Source: Isoetes taiwanensis
Taxonomy: Eukaryota; Streptophyta; Lycopodiopsida; Isoetales; Isoetaceae
Direction: 5' to 3'
Assembly (NCBI GenBank): GCA_021234155.1
Contig: JAJEKV010000003.1
Span: 26,702,233 to 26,766,232, forward strand
DNA: 64,000 nt
The position numbers and the translations under genes were made by a program. Positions within the stretch are counted from its first letter, which is position 1. Every line of letters starts with the position of its first letter. Positions 14,690 through 26,466 of this stretch are shown one piece after another. The notes beneath the pieces are model-generated. The model did not search any database. It saw only the letters and a program-made list of their open reading frames with translations, and was not told the origin of the DNA.

Positions 14690-15590
14690 GTGAGCTATCA
14701 TGTTAGCACATTCGTTTGCCAGCTTTTGTGTTGCTGCTACAACTTCTAGATTGACCTTGTGCATAGACTTCCTTCTTTTGGTGGTGTTGACTAGAGTTGA
14801 TACTGTCCGAGGGGATGGCAGTGGTTGTAGGTTTTGTGCGCTTCCGTGCAGTCTGCTTAGGTATCTTGAAGCTAGTCTCCATCCCATGTGGAGTCTTGAA
14901 GTGGACCCCATCTTCATTCTTGCCTTTGTTGCTGAGTATCTCATCTCCATCACCCTCTTTCTAATTAAGTGCCTGCTTCTTCCTCAGCTTAACGAAGTAT
15001 TCGATGGGTTTGGCCTCCATATCCTCTCCGATGGCTAGCAAGGTCATGACCAGTAATGTGGGTCCAGATGATATGATGAAGCGCTTTGCTTCAGTATCAT
15101 AATGATACTGTCTTTCAATGGCAGAAAAAACCTTCGCCCTAAGCATCTGCAAGTGGGAACAAACACATTCATAGGGTGGCCAGAAACACCCTTGGTATAA
15201 TGACTTTTGAAAGCTAATTTAACCTCCTAAAGTATATAATTTCACCAAAATAGTGATTAAAGAACCCCCAATGGTAAGTTATACTTGACTGTCTTTTTTA
15301 CTACGTCAGGCAGAGTATAATTGATGCATCCATGTAGGCAGGATATTGCCAAGTCGCACACTTTGGAGGGTGTTTGCCCAATGCTTTTGCGACCTCGGAG
15401 AGCAAGAGGTACTCTTCGTCGTCTTCTCAGATTGGCGGATTGATCTCCAAGAGTAGCTTGCTTGGTATGCTACATATTCTAAACATAGTGCACCCTGGAC
15501 TGCCACAGTCGTCGGATCTATCGATCCTCCTAAGGCCCAGACCGTATGTTGGAGCCTCTGGGCACCTCTCGTTTTGCTTATGGTGATATG
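14690..15590 (-). pseudogene. Unrecognised two-exon gene remnant
   Basis: I do not recognise the product. The minus strand is open from about 15590 to 15424 (RIDRSDDCGSPGCTMFRIC). After one in-frame stop it continues EDDEEYLLLSEVAKALGKHP and CATWQYPAYMDASIILCLT to about 15305. A good acceptor (cacttgcag) precedes a second segment at 15150-14961 (MLRAKVFSAIERQYHYDTEAKRF..., EYFVKLRKKQALN), and a lysine/serine-rich tail follows in another frame down to about 14700. The intron-like gap and coherent amino-acid composition suggest a real ancestral gene or element protein, now broken by stops and a frameshift. Confidence 0.4.
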
Positions 15591-15599
15591 TAATTGGGG

Positions 15600-16411
15600 C
15601 GTCTATGGATTTGAAATATGAAATACGAGTTTGTTTAAGGTTTTAATGGAATATCGAGCCTCTATATGACCGCCTAATATTTTAGAATATGAAATAGGGG
15701 GGCTGGAACCTCTACCAAAATAACTCAATGTCCTAATAAGACTATTTTAACCAATTTAATTAGTGAGCTAACGTGATTACTTTTTATCTTAAATCTATGT
15801 TTTTTTTTTTTTTTTTTAACAGCTCATTCAATTATTTTTGAGATATGGTTTATGGTTTTAGGAATTATATCCATATCAAATCCACCTGAAACCCTATGTT
15901 ATTATGCTATATATTGATCTCATGTAACCTAATCTGCAATCATCATTTCATCTTAAGCTTCATCTTATGTTTTGCACAGATTTCTGGGCATTTCTTTGAA
16001 TTCTTACATTTTCTGTTGAATCCTTAAGCTTGAAACTGTGATCTTTGATAGTGCTTTTAGGCAAAAAAAATCGGAAAAACATTCTTCGCAAATACATTCT
16101 ACCCCTTTGAAGGTAAGGAGTTTATAGAGGGCAATGAATGAGCATTCCAAAGCAACTGTGTTCCTCTCAGCTTTATTGCTTCTAAGATTTATATCTTGAG
16201 AAACGTCTTAGATCCTCTTAGACAAGTGACAACATTTCTAGAGAAGGGAGGAAAATGTCCTCTATGAAACAACCAGCCGAGTGGTTCTTTGATGTATGGC
16301 TATTTACATATTGAACCTAGATAATTAGACTTGTGATAAGATGCAAAGTTGTTTAGGTCATGGTTTAATGGTAAATCGATCAAATTTGGATTTGTTCCAC
16401 AATATGATTAT
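15600..16411. other. Downstream region of the NPF gene, no other gene seen
   Basis: AT-rich sequence with a T-run at about 15801-15817. Part of it probably encodes the 3' untranslated region of the minus-strand NPF gene. No recognisable second gene. Confidence 0.4.
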
Positions 16412-19400
16412 CTAGGCTTGAATTATATTGTCAGTTCTTTCACTGCTTTGTATATTATCTATTGTTATACATTTATACCAATTTGCGCACTGTAGATAGA
16501 AAAGGAAATTGATAATACTTAGCACTGCTAAAAGCCAATAGAAGTAGTCCATGTGCCCACTGTCCAGGTTGTTGGAGATCCATCCAGTACCATTGGTCAT
16601 GCTCGTAATGCGCATTACAACCGATAATAATATAGTGGTGAAGTAATTTCCTAAGGCAAATGATGATAATGATAATGCAACCCCCATACCTTTGATAGCA
16701 TTTGGAGATTGATTGTAAAAAAAGTTCAATTGTCCAATAAAAGTGAAAATGTCAGTTATTCCCACCAAAATGTATTGCGGAAGTTGCCAAAATATGCCCA
16801 TAGGCTCTAGCAAACCATTATCATTTGCAATTCGAAGACGAAAATTTTCAACAAGAGCAGCACATACCATTGCAATAACTATGATAACCATCCCAATTCC
16901 CATTCTTTGCAAATCTGTAAACCCTTGTTGCTTTTTAGTTATAATGCGCCCCATTGGAATAACCCACCATTTATACATGGGTGTGCAGATGAGAACAGTG
17001 GCCATGGTTATTGTAGTTAGAGTAGCTGGAGGAATTTTGAAACGTCCAACATTAGTTTTCATAGTCGCCCCTTGCTCAACAAACAATGTAGTCATTTGTG
17101 AATACACAGTTGAGAAAAATATATTTGTAGCCCAAATTGGTAACATGCGTATAATGCATTTCACCTCTTCCACTTGCGTCACTGTACACAATCGCCATGG
17201 ATTTGCTTTTATATCCTCCATGGCATCAACCTTTGTTGCTGCTTTATCGAAAAGCCTGACATGTAAATGGATTTCAATCACACTTTCTGTGCATCCTTAA
17301 CAAACAACCAAAAGACAAATTATTTATTTTAGTGGCATTATTGGTTTTGTATTATGTACCTGAATTCATTCGTATGTTGCAATTTGCAACTCCATTGGTA
17401 CACATTGTCATTATCATCTAGCTCATAAAGAAGATTTTCTTCATATGGGACTTTGATGTTAAGCTTAAAGATAACAGCTACGAAGACTTGTGCCACTCGT
17501 GTAAATGGGTTCTCTCCTACAACTTCATGACGATAGAAAGGAGTACCTGCAAAGAATATTACAACAGCTATCGCCACTGCCATAGTACAAATTCCATATC
17601 CAACCCTAAAGCTCACATTATCCTGAACATATGTAACAAGTGTACCAGCAATGATGGCTCCTAAGGAGAATGACATATAAAGCCAACTTAGAAAAGAGGT
17701 AGCTTGTGCTTGTTCAATAGCATCATCTCTGTCAAATTGATCTGCTCCAAAAGATGTCAAACATGGCCGATATGCACCACTACCAAAGGCCATGATATAT
17801 AAAGAAATATACAGAAAACAATTTTCTGTCCTTGTTGCTTTGGGGTAAGAATATGATATTGGATTATATTTCATTGACCGTAATGATGCAGTTAGTGTTA
17901 GAAGAGTTGTCCCCTATTAAATGCACATCAGTGGTTAGAAACGTGAGATGCATATCGAGTATTACAAGTGAAGTGCAATAGGTTAGTGAACTCACCACCA
18001 AAAAAATGGTCAAGGATATGCCAGTTGTCCAATATCTTCCCCAGTAAGCATCACCAAGAAACGCACCAAGGAAAGATATCATGTATGATGTTCCTACCCA
18101 GTTGCTCGCATTATTAGCAGCTACAGCGTTTTCCTCATTGAAGATCTTTGACAAATAAAGTACAAGATTCGAGGAGACACCGAAGTAACTCATAGTTGCA
18201 AATAGTTGCGTGCCTAAATATTTAAAATCAATATAATGCTTATTTCTTTCAAAATCTTACCTTATTATTCAACCTAGCTAGAATCTCTATATAGCATAAG
18301 CACAATATTATAATGCTTATTTCTCATAGAAGTTAACCTTACTATTCAACTTAGCTAGAATCTCTATATAGTATAAGCATGCAAGGAATTCACTAAAGAA
18401 CCATGTCTAGAACAGTTAAAATGTCCCCATTATGGCAATAGATTGAGCTCTTAACCTTTAAGTTTGTTGTGCATCTACGCCAAAGCAAAATGGGAAAAAA
18501 GAAAAACTTTCCATGTTATACAATTGCAATAATAGACTAGAGACTATTTCAACAAATTAAATGCCTAGATTATCGCATATAACATTTATATTCTACTCGC
18601 TTTAAATTTTCCATCCTCCTCAATGGACGATGAAATTCATTCATTATTTTTTTAAATTCTTCAATCTACCTAAAATAGCTTTCTGATAATGTGTGCCAAA
18701 TTGCTAAGAATCCTTACAAACAACTGCTAGAATTTAAAATTTCCCATTTTCTAAAATTTTAGCAGGAAGTGGTTTCGTTTAAGAAAAGATAACTAAAGCG
18801 ATATTATTGGCAACCATTAAATCATCAATAAGCATCACGAAAATAATATTTTAAGGGTTCTATTATATTATATTTAGGTTAGGTTAGGGTTTTTGACAAA
18901 AAAAAAGAAATTTACTTTTAATTTCGGCCTTGGCCTTCTCTATGTTTCATCAATTTTTGCTCCATTGGGTTAGTAATTAAGAGATCTTGTGTTCAAGTCT
19001 TTGGGGGGTCCGTCGTATGTCTTATGGATGCTGCTAACGTGGCATGCCATAAAAAATACTATCTATCTATCCACAATAATTCCATCACTTATTCTAAAAT
19101 CCTCCTCTCTTGGCCACTCTTCAAATTTCGTGGAAGAGGAAGAAGAGGAAGGAGGAAAGGCTCTTGGTTCTTTAGCAGAGGTTGTGGTACATGTCCTCCA
19201 TGCCACTTTCTTGTGTTCAATTTCATTGTCTTGACTTTTATCTCTATGCACCTAGTATATGCATATGCTATTGATACACAAATTATTATATTTTTGGAGT
19301 AGTACCAGAGAGGCAAAAGTGCATTCCACATTCCTTCATCTTTTAATAAAATTTTGAAACAAATGCTTGTTTTTTTAACTCTAGCATCTTTTAAGAAATA

Positions 19401-20213
19401 TGATAAGCCTCGTTGCTTCATCTTGCTTTTCTTTTATTTTCTTTAAATTTATACTCTTTGGTTTTGAAATTTGAACCGTGCTTCTATTATATATTTTTAA
19501 AGCAAATGTACTTCCAGGTGATTGTTTAAAAAAAAGGGGAAAATTTAAGGGTTCGAAAAATATTTAAGGTATAACCAGATTATTTGCCTGTGTATATTAG
19601 TGTATACTGGATTTTCTATATGCTAAAGTTCAAATATACCGGTTCTTTTGCTACTATTTTTTTCCCGGCGTGCAAAAGCGTCAACCGGAAAATAAGAACT
19701 CCAACCGGTAATTCTCGAGCCTAACCCCCCACTTTTTCGATCCACTATATCTTTTGCTGATAGCAGAAATTTTCCGTGCAAGTATTTTGGGTCACCTTAA
19801 AAATCATTAGAAAATTATCCTCATGGAATAACAAGTACTAGTGTTTAGATTCTAAACCCGGTGGAGAAATGTCCGAATAAAAAATCGGTTTTTTCATGAT
19901 TCCAATTAGAAATATGATCCGTAAAAATCTACTGAACTGAACTACTGAGCTACGTGAGAAAACCGGAATTCAATCCTCAAGCGAAGAAACCCTAGCTTGG
20001 AACCTGGTGACTATTTTTTGCGTGCAATACCAGGTTGGAAACATACCGAGAATGAAGGCGGAAGATCGTCTACCGCCAGCCTTTGGTTTAGCGAGGTGGA
20101 GACTTTGGGGCTGGGTAATGTGGTCAGGGGCCTGAACTGCATCCTGCAAAAAAAATTCAGCCAAGGGAAAGCAACAGAATTGAATCGAACAGAATTGAAG
20201 GGCAACTCACCAT
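16412..20213 (-). CDS. NPF (NRT1/PTR) family transporter, complete, 5 exons
   Basis: A major-facilitator transporter of nitrate, peptides or plant hormones, expected in the plasma or vacuolar membrane with 12 transmembrane helices. Exons on the minus strand: 20213-20211 (the ATG alone), 20143-20047, 18213-17996, 17913-17360, 17255-16412. Phases join exactly into 571 residues, normal for the family. Visible family blocks: FILG/TQLFATMSYFGVSSNLVLYL (TM1), GAFLGDAYWGRYWT, GSGAYRPCLTSFGADQFD, AGTPFYRH, NPWRLCTVTQVEEVK, FSTVYSQM, GIFWQLPQYILVGITDIFTFIGQ and FYNQSP. The TM1 ExxE(R/K) motif of proton-coupled members is absent, as in NPF7-like proteins, but the subfamily is uncertain. Intron 2 is 1.8 kb. 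I placed the start at the ATG directly before a gtgagt donor because it gives the only in-frame start; an upstream start is possible. Confidence 0.88.
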
Positions 20214-20221
20214 AGACTTCG

Positions 20222-20330
20222 CACAGGGCTTCTTCGAGGAATCCTTAAAAAGGAAGGAAGGAAGGAAGTATATTTTAACGTCCACTGAGAGAGAATGCGC
20301 TTCTTAGAGGAATCCTTACAAGAGAATGCG
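20222..20330 (-). mobile_element. LINE 3'-end stub inserted in the NPF 5' leader
   Basis: On the minus strand, cagtggacgttaaaata followed by (ttcc)n matches the 3' end of a LINE family seen elsewhere in the window (gtggacgataaaaa plus a short repeat tail). The sequence aaggattcctc followed by one variable base and aagaag lies on both sides, as expected for a target-site duplication. The insertion sits about 20-100 bases upstream of the proposed NPF ATG and may alter its leader. Confidence 0.55.
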
Positions 20331-20430
20331 CTTATTAGAGCTTTTTACAGAACATGGACGCCAATGAGGCATTAACTAGAAGACAGGCTTGTGCCTGCCT
20401 TTTCCTTAAAATATACACTTGCTTGGTCGA

Positions 20431-20986
20431 TCACGTAACTGCCTCCCTGTAAATATTGGCATTTCCGTTTGAATGTTCGAGTGCAGCATCAACGCCTGGA
20501 ATATTCTCCCGTTTTTTAGCATAATAAAAGATGCCACATTCACAAAAGGCCAAGCAGTTGGAAACCAAATCGATGGCTTTTCCAAGAGTTAAAAAAGCAC
20601 CTATCATTGGAGATCTCATTCTGGCCCTCCAACACATCCCAACCATCCACCACGATTGTACTACTTGGATATATACGACCCAAACTTGACATATGCAATG
20701 CATTACAACCCTCCACAAGCAACATACTAGGCTTTCCCTTTGGGCAACGAAAAAATAAGTACAAAATTAAAGTTGGGTCGTCCTTTTGCTCTGCGGTGTC
20801 TCGACGTGGCACTTCCCTATAATGTGAAATAGGAATTGGCACATCCATTTCGCTAAGCAGGTAAAGTACCGAATGAACCAGCAAAAAAAATAGGGTTCTA
20901 CCTAAGAGATACGGAAAAGAGTTAAAAAGATACAAAAGAAATTTCTTTTTGCGGAATTGGGACTGAAGATGCAAACACCCTACCAC
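20431..20986 (-). other. Open minus-strand stretch of unknown nature
   Basis: Two overlapping frames are open. One reads FLTLGKAIDLVSNCLAFCEC then YYAKKRENIPG down to 20431; the other reads CPKGKPSMLLVEGCNALHMS. The codon pattern looks more coherent than the surroundings, and the stretch directly follows the NPF upstream region. No family is recognised and no start is convincing. Confidence 0.25.
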
Positions 20987-21035
20987 ACTCTATAATATTT
21001 GTAAAAGCTAGCCTTAGTCTTCATGGACATTAAAA

Positions 21036-21140
21036 AATCTATTCTATTCTATTCTATTGCTCGAAGCATATCCCTAACGTGAACATAATAGGCCAATTAG
21101 TCTCTCTGGATGATAAAAACCATTATATTCTATGGAGCAA
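21036..21140 (+). repeat. Two LINE tails, (ATTCT)n plus a second 3' end
   Basis: A short TTCTA array (21036-21058) is followed at about 21093-21135 by aggccaattagtctctctggatgataaaaacc, which matches the last 40 bases of the LINE ending at 22705. Both look like severely 5'-truncated insertions. Confidence 0.55.
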
Positions 21141-21959
21141 AATAAGTTAAAGGATGGCATGTAAATATACATCAATGGCTTGATATATGCAACATGAACT
21201 TAGATGATATGCCCTAAAATTAGAACATGCCGAAGGAATGGGCAAAATGTAATGCGCACTATAAATTGTGGCGATGTCCTAAGGCAAAATGTGACAAGCC
21301 TGCCGAGTTGACCCTCCTAACAACTCGGGATCTTGTCCAAACTTACAACATGTTAGATCTAGGTTGATATGAAGAAATTTGCAAAATTAATAGTACAAGT
21401 TGGTGAAGAATTGAACCTTCTTCTTGCACCAAAGCCCAAGCGCCAACCATACACGGCAACTATTCTGGCATCACCATGCATCACTAATTCGGATCCATAA
21501 ACAACTTCTTTAATTTTTGTTCGGTTTTTGTTTTCTTGTCTAACAATGCAAGAAAAACAGTCGAAATGTCTTGGTAAAGGGATACACCATCACGTAAAAA
21601 AACTCTTATTTCTAATAAATAAGTCCGCAAACACTTTGGACGTTTTTTTTGTTGGAAATAAGAGGGCTCCAAAAAAAGAGTGAAAATCGTATGAGACCAC
21701 CTTTTTTCAAATGCGTCTTTGGGGTTCTATTTCTTTGTTGGCCAGGTCCCATTTCTCCGTTGATGACCTAATTGTATTGATGTTGTTTGGCACTCGCTTG
21801 ATCAGGGATAGATAACACCCAATGCTAATGGTCTGCATTCCTTGAACAAGAACTGAGCAGATGTGAGTGTCCTCTAGGCTGTGCATAACTTGTAGGGCAT
21901 CACCATCTAGTTGTTACTGGCTATCATCATCTATAGGAGAACTTTGGACCTCCACATGG

Positions 21960-22060
21960 CTCGAATGCACATGACTATCCACATGGCTGCCATGACCATC
22001 CAATATGAAGAAGTTGAATCCACATAGTCTGCACATGGCAGCCATGTGGATAACCATCAT
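21960..22060 (-). mobile_element. Fragment of DDE transposase motif with an inverted copy
   Basis: The minus strand at 22020-21975 encodes GFNFFILDGHGSHVDSHV, the same catalytic-aspartate block as the pogo-like remnant at 23.6 kb. A short inverted copy (catggcagccatgtggat) follows at 22037-22054 and pairs with 21977-21994. This looks like rearranged debris of that transposon family. Confidence 0.55.
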
Positions 22061-22159
22061 GTGGGTAACCTCTCAAATGCAAGCTTGTATTGGGTTGAGT
22101 CCTTGTCTCATTCTCAGCATGTTCCTGGTCCTTATCCTCAAAACAGCACATTACAAGCA

Positions 22160-22705
22160 GCACATAAATCCCACATTAGAACGAGGCCCACAGCGCTACC
22201 TACGTTCACATCTGCCCATGAAAAAGCGCAGGCATATCGCCTCCATTTGCACAGGTGCCCACCATCTCTGGATTGAGACAGGTCGATGGATTGGGGAGCC
22301 ACGTCAGGATAGGGTTTGTCAGTGCTGCCAGACGGGAGCTGTTGAGGATGAGTGTCACACTTTCCAGAGCTGCCCGACATATGATCAGATTCAGACACGC
22401 AATGCTCAGTTGATTAGACCTGATGAGCCGCTACACATGATACTGGGCACGACTTCGGTGCGCTCCCTCAGATCATACATTCAGAAAGTACTGGACTTAA
22501 GGGCTCAGATATGCCCCCAGCCAACCATTTAATCGTTGTCAGCAGTCTTATTGCTGCCATGGTTTTTCCCTCGAAAACCCTTCGGGGAGGGGGTTTTTTA
22601 ATCCGGGCAGTAATGTGACTGCTGCGCTTTTTGTATTGGGTCCCATAGGCCGATTGGTCTCTGTGGACGATAAAAACAATTCTATTCTATTCTATTCTAT
22701 TCTTA
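22160..22705 (+). mobile_element. 5'-truncated LINE: C-terminal zinc knuckle and 3' UTR
   Basis: The plus strand encodes YLRSHLPMKKRRHIASICTG...CQCCQTGAVEDECHTFQSCPTYDQI to the stop at about 22532. It resembles the cysteine/histidine knuckle at the C-terminus of many non-LTR retrotransposon polymerases (CxxC...H...C). The 3' UTR contains a hairpin with a TTCG loop (aaaacccttcggggagggggtttt, about 22575-22598) and ends in (TTCTA)n at 22674-22705. Several other 3' ends in the window match this UTR, so it defines a local LINE family. The copy has lost its reverse transcriptase. Confidence 0.8.
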
Positions 22706-23300
22706 TTTTTTACTTCTTCACTCAAGAGTTTTTAGTAACTAATAATAGATGCCAATCTAGACTGTCCTTTAGGGTACATGAAGACCCTTAGCCTAGCAGT
22801 TCTTGCCTGAAGTGCGACCTCAAACCTCTTCCTATTCTCTCCCGCCTTTCTATTTAGTTGTGCTCTTCTTAAAGCATGATTTGATTTGGCTATAGTTGCA
22901 TGAAATTTTCCTAATGCCTAACTATACTTTGGCTAAAGTCTCTAAACAAAATAAACAATAAATTAGCCAAATCTATAAAGAATTTTGGAATTTTAACAAA
23001 TATTTACAAAAATTGAACTAAAGCCATTAAAATCTGGTTAAAATAAGAATATTACCTTGAAAAATCGTAGATACTTTAGCAAATCATTCAAAATACTTGG
23101 AAATATTTAGCTAGACTTTTCAGTTTATTGAAATTTTTCTCCTATTAAAAATCGTCAAAACCCTAACGATCCAAATTTTAGCTAAATGGCAAAGAATAGC
23201 TATTAATTTATACCCTATCGCACATGGTTGCCTTCTTCCACATGGTCTCTTGTTGTTGCAGGTTTCTCTTGAGCAACCCTAAAAAACTTTGCACCTTCTA
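22706..23300. other. AT-rich spacer, no gene recognised
   Basis: Lies between the LINE tail and the transposase remnant. I see no coherent frame. Confidence 0.4.
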
Positions 23301-23830
23301 GGCCAGACTTAACTTTTTAAGCATTGAAGGGCCAAATGTCTTTTGCAATGAAGCCTGACTTGGTGTTGTTTAGGGTCAAACCAGATTCAATTGCTTGTCA
23401 TATTAGTTTTGCAATGTCTTCTCTCCTAGACTCTATCTTCCCCTTACTGATCATGTAGACAACCCTTGGTCACTTGAAGGATGCCTTGAATGGAGCACAA
23501 TATGACACGTTCAAAGGTTGCAGCTTAATGGGATGTGTGTGTAGGTAGCAAGGCAAAGTAAATATCCTTCTCCTTTGTTGCCAATATAACATCCAACTCC
23601 ACATGGCTGCCATGACCATCCAGTATGAAAAAATTTACATCCAATCCCACATGGCTGCCATGGCCATCCAACATAAAGAAGTTGAATCCTATCTTGAGAG
23701 ACACCACCTGGGACTCTTGCTTGAAAGTGTGATAGCCGGGATTTAAAAAGTTCAATTGTCATCCATGCTGAAGGTTGAATAGTCTGTATTGTTTCCTCAT
23801 CATACCTTTCAATGTTGTCTTGCCTCAAGA
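23300..23830 (-). mobile_element. Pogo-like DDE transposase fragment
   Basis: The minus strand reads RYDEETIQTIQPSAW, then NPGYHTFKQESQVVSLKIGF, then FNFFMLDGHGSHV and, after ELDVILATKEKDIYFALLPTHTS, a shifted frame with LQPLNVSYCAPFKASFK. This is the catalytic core of pogo/Tc1-mariner-type DDE transposases (second aspartate in LDGHGSH, followed by the LPPHTSH...LQPLDV block). The DGHGSHV block is present twice in tandem (about 23660 and 23615), an internal duplication that would destroy the fold. At least two frameshifts and a stop make it inactive. Confidence 0.8.
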
Positions 23831-24149
23831 TGTAGAAAATGATCCTGCATAGATATGTCCGAGTTAATTATATTGGGTCATTGCATGGGCGAGTAGCAAC
23901 CTCAAGAGTTTTAGCACTTTTAAGGATCACCTCTGGATGCCTTTGCTTAAAAAGCTTCTACCATTTGCGACCTGGCAGGCCCAAGATATTATAATTCCTT
24001 CCTTCTCTAGCCTTTTCTGCTGCTGCTCTCTCCTTAACAGCTGTCAGGATCACCCCCATTTCCTGTTCCGCCCTACCAAATGCCAAGCTCTATCTCTTGC
24101 AGGGTTGCCAAAATATGTGGATGTCTCAATTGTTATGAGTGGCTTACTA

Positions 24150-24172
24150 TTCTATTCTATTCTATTCTATAT
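24150..24172 (+). repeat. (TTCTA)n microsatellite
   Basis: Four to five copies of tattc; probably another LINE tail, although the sequence upstream does not clearly match the 3' UTR of the family. Confidence 0.5.
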
Positions 24173-25024
24173 AGGCAATCTTTGATGGTTGATCCGGGAA
24201 TCCTAGATCTTCTTGATTCCTCTCTAATAGATATGTCAAACTCCACTAAACTCTTCAAGTATGTCTAGCATTTGTGTCCTTGATCCATTACCATCACTTA
24301 GTAGACTTTCTCGGGACTAGAATGGTTGCTGAATGGACCTGAGGTGCCTTCTTTTCCTGCCCGGATGTGCACACCCGATTGATAGTTGTTAGAACACTAA
24401 TGCTTGCGCCACCTATATATTCTACCCTTGCCCTTGTGTAAACTATAGACATCGTGTTAATGACTGGGTACTGTCAATCTCCATTTTGTATTTAACTTGC
24501 TCCAAGCCATAGCAGGAAAGGGTGAATTGAATCATGCTCCAGCAATTGAGCGAGGAATTGGACGTCAATTCAAACCACCATTGGCTCTCAAATGGGGCTG
24601 CCTCGGGAGCTTTCACAGGCACAAATAGGAGCTATCAACGTCATGGTTAGGATTTCCTAGTCATGGTTAGGGGGCTTCCTCAGTCGTGGTTACCCATCAT
24701 GGGGGAGAGGGGAGGGGCCACATGGGCCCTCTATGGACTGTTTAAGAGCGCATGGGGAGTGGCGAGTATGCATGCGATGTGATTATAATCAAGGATAGCT
24801 ATCAACAGATTGAAAAGGCAAAGAAAATAACAAGGCATTGATTTAGGATATCTATAGTGCACGAGCGGGGCACGAGTAGGAGGGGTCCCTTTAGGCTTAG
24901 AATGTGGTTCTTATAACTGCTCAAGCATTGTGTGAACTTTGCATCTACGTTTGGACATGCCTGGAAAAAAAAACATATTTAATATAAGATATGTGCTCTC
25001 CAATATAAGATATGTGTCAATAGA

Positions 25025-25595
25025 ATTGATATGAGCCATTGGATCAATATTCTAAGGATGGCGAGCATGCACATGAATTCATGCATCACATGCATGGGCA
25101 TACATTTTCTAGGCCATTGGTTCCATGGGCATTTGGCACAACTCCTCATTTGGCATTCCATCATCTCTCAACAATCCATTTCATTATTCTCTAAACTATG
25201 CATATAGATTTTCAAATGTTCGAGTTCTCTAGCTTGTCTTTGACCTTTGCCTTTGATTGTCTAGTTCTGGCGAAATTTATACGACCTTTGTCTTCGATTC
25301 AGTTTATGGAAATTTTAATTCTCTTAGTTTTCGAGTTTTGTTGTATCATGCTAGTCCATCACGAGAATGGCATTGATCCCAGGCATCGGAAGTTTTACTG
25401 CGTCATGTGAGTTTAAAATGAGAATGGCATCGATTTGAGCCATCAGATCGATATTCTCAGGATGACGAACATGCACATGTTGCATGCATCAATCAGACAG
25501 CATCAATGCATGCCATTACATCTTCCTACTAGATCTGGTGTTCGACATGACTCCTCATTCCATGTTCTTTCATCTCTTAGCAGGTTTTTCATTAT
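25025..25595. repeat. Diverged ~400-base direct duplication
   Basis: Bases 25025-25200 (gagccattggatcaatattctaaggatgg..., ctcctcattt..., catcatctctcaac) recur at about 25430-25600 (gagccatcagatcgatattctcaggatga..., ctcctcattcc..., tcatctcttagc). The region 24200-26300 shows no recognisable gene. Confidence 0.5.
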
Positions 25596-26324
25596 TCCAT
25601 GAACCCAAATCCCCCTCCCCCAATTATTTTACTATAAATTATTGTACATAATTGATGTTTATGTTTTATTGCATTGCCCTTGTGACCAGCTGTGTGGCAC
25701 GTACTATAAGCTCCTCCGTTTGGAGTTATTTTATTTGTGAGTGCTAGTTCTATATGTGCAGTTTTATTAGTTTTCACTGGTATCTTCCTTGATATGCGTC
25801 CTTCTCCGGTAGTTCTAGGGACTGGTGGTACACAAGTCGACCCAAGCCTGTGCAGAAGCAGAGTTTGAAATAGGAAATTAGGCTAGCCAATAAGTTTTTT
25901 CTGTAAAAGTTAGCCTCAAACGAATTTTACAAGAAATCCTATATAAACTTGTCGTATTTTATATTACCAGAATTTTTGTCTGCATCTATACATTTAAATT
26001 AAAATTTTTCAATTTTAACAGGAAACTTGAAAGAGTCCTCCCCCTCCCTCCCAAATTTCGAACCATGTGCAAAATCCCTTTTACGAAGGCTTATCACTAG
26101 GTTTCTTCCCTAAAAACATGAAAGGATATTTTTACCTAATGTGTAATATGCAGGTGTGTACAGCTATCCACTCTAAATACTATCTATCTATCTATCTAAA
26201 TCTACATTGCACCTAGAAACTACTGGGATGAATGAAAAGACTATCTATCGGGTCATGTATATCCATCACGAGAATATAAGGTCTTGAATATCTTTTTTAT
26301 AAAACATAGTAAAGAAACACTTGC

Positions 26325-26466
26325 CTGAGATACCAATAGCAATGCCTTCAACTGAATGAAAACAAAGTGCCAAAATGAGGAGAAGGCTATCTCCAAAGGA
26401 TGTCTTTCTTAGTAATATACTTGTGTTAATGAAGCCCTTATCATCTGCATTTGGTATTTCTATACA
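26325..26466 (-). pseudogene. Orphan exon of a ZIP metal transporter
   Basis: The minus strand encodes IPNADDKGF...TSFGDSLLLILALCFHSVEGIAIGIS, which matches the TM4 metal-site helix of plant ZIP zinc/iron transporters (ALCFHSVFEGIAIG). One codon, the usual phenylalanine after HSV, is missing. The exon is bounded by a tgcag acceptor at 26468-26467 and a strong GC-type donor (cag|gcaagt) after 26325. No neighbouring ZIP exons are seen, so this is probably a relic carried by an element or left after deletion. Confidence 0.7.

Noticed and set aside
16743-17300. Plus-strand frame of 185 codons
   Set aside because: Antisense shadow of the last NPF exon.
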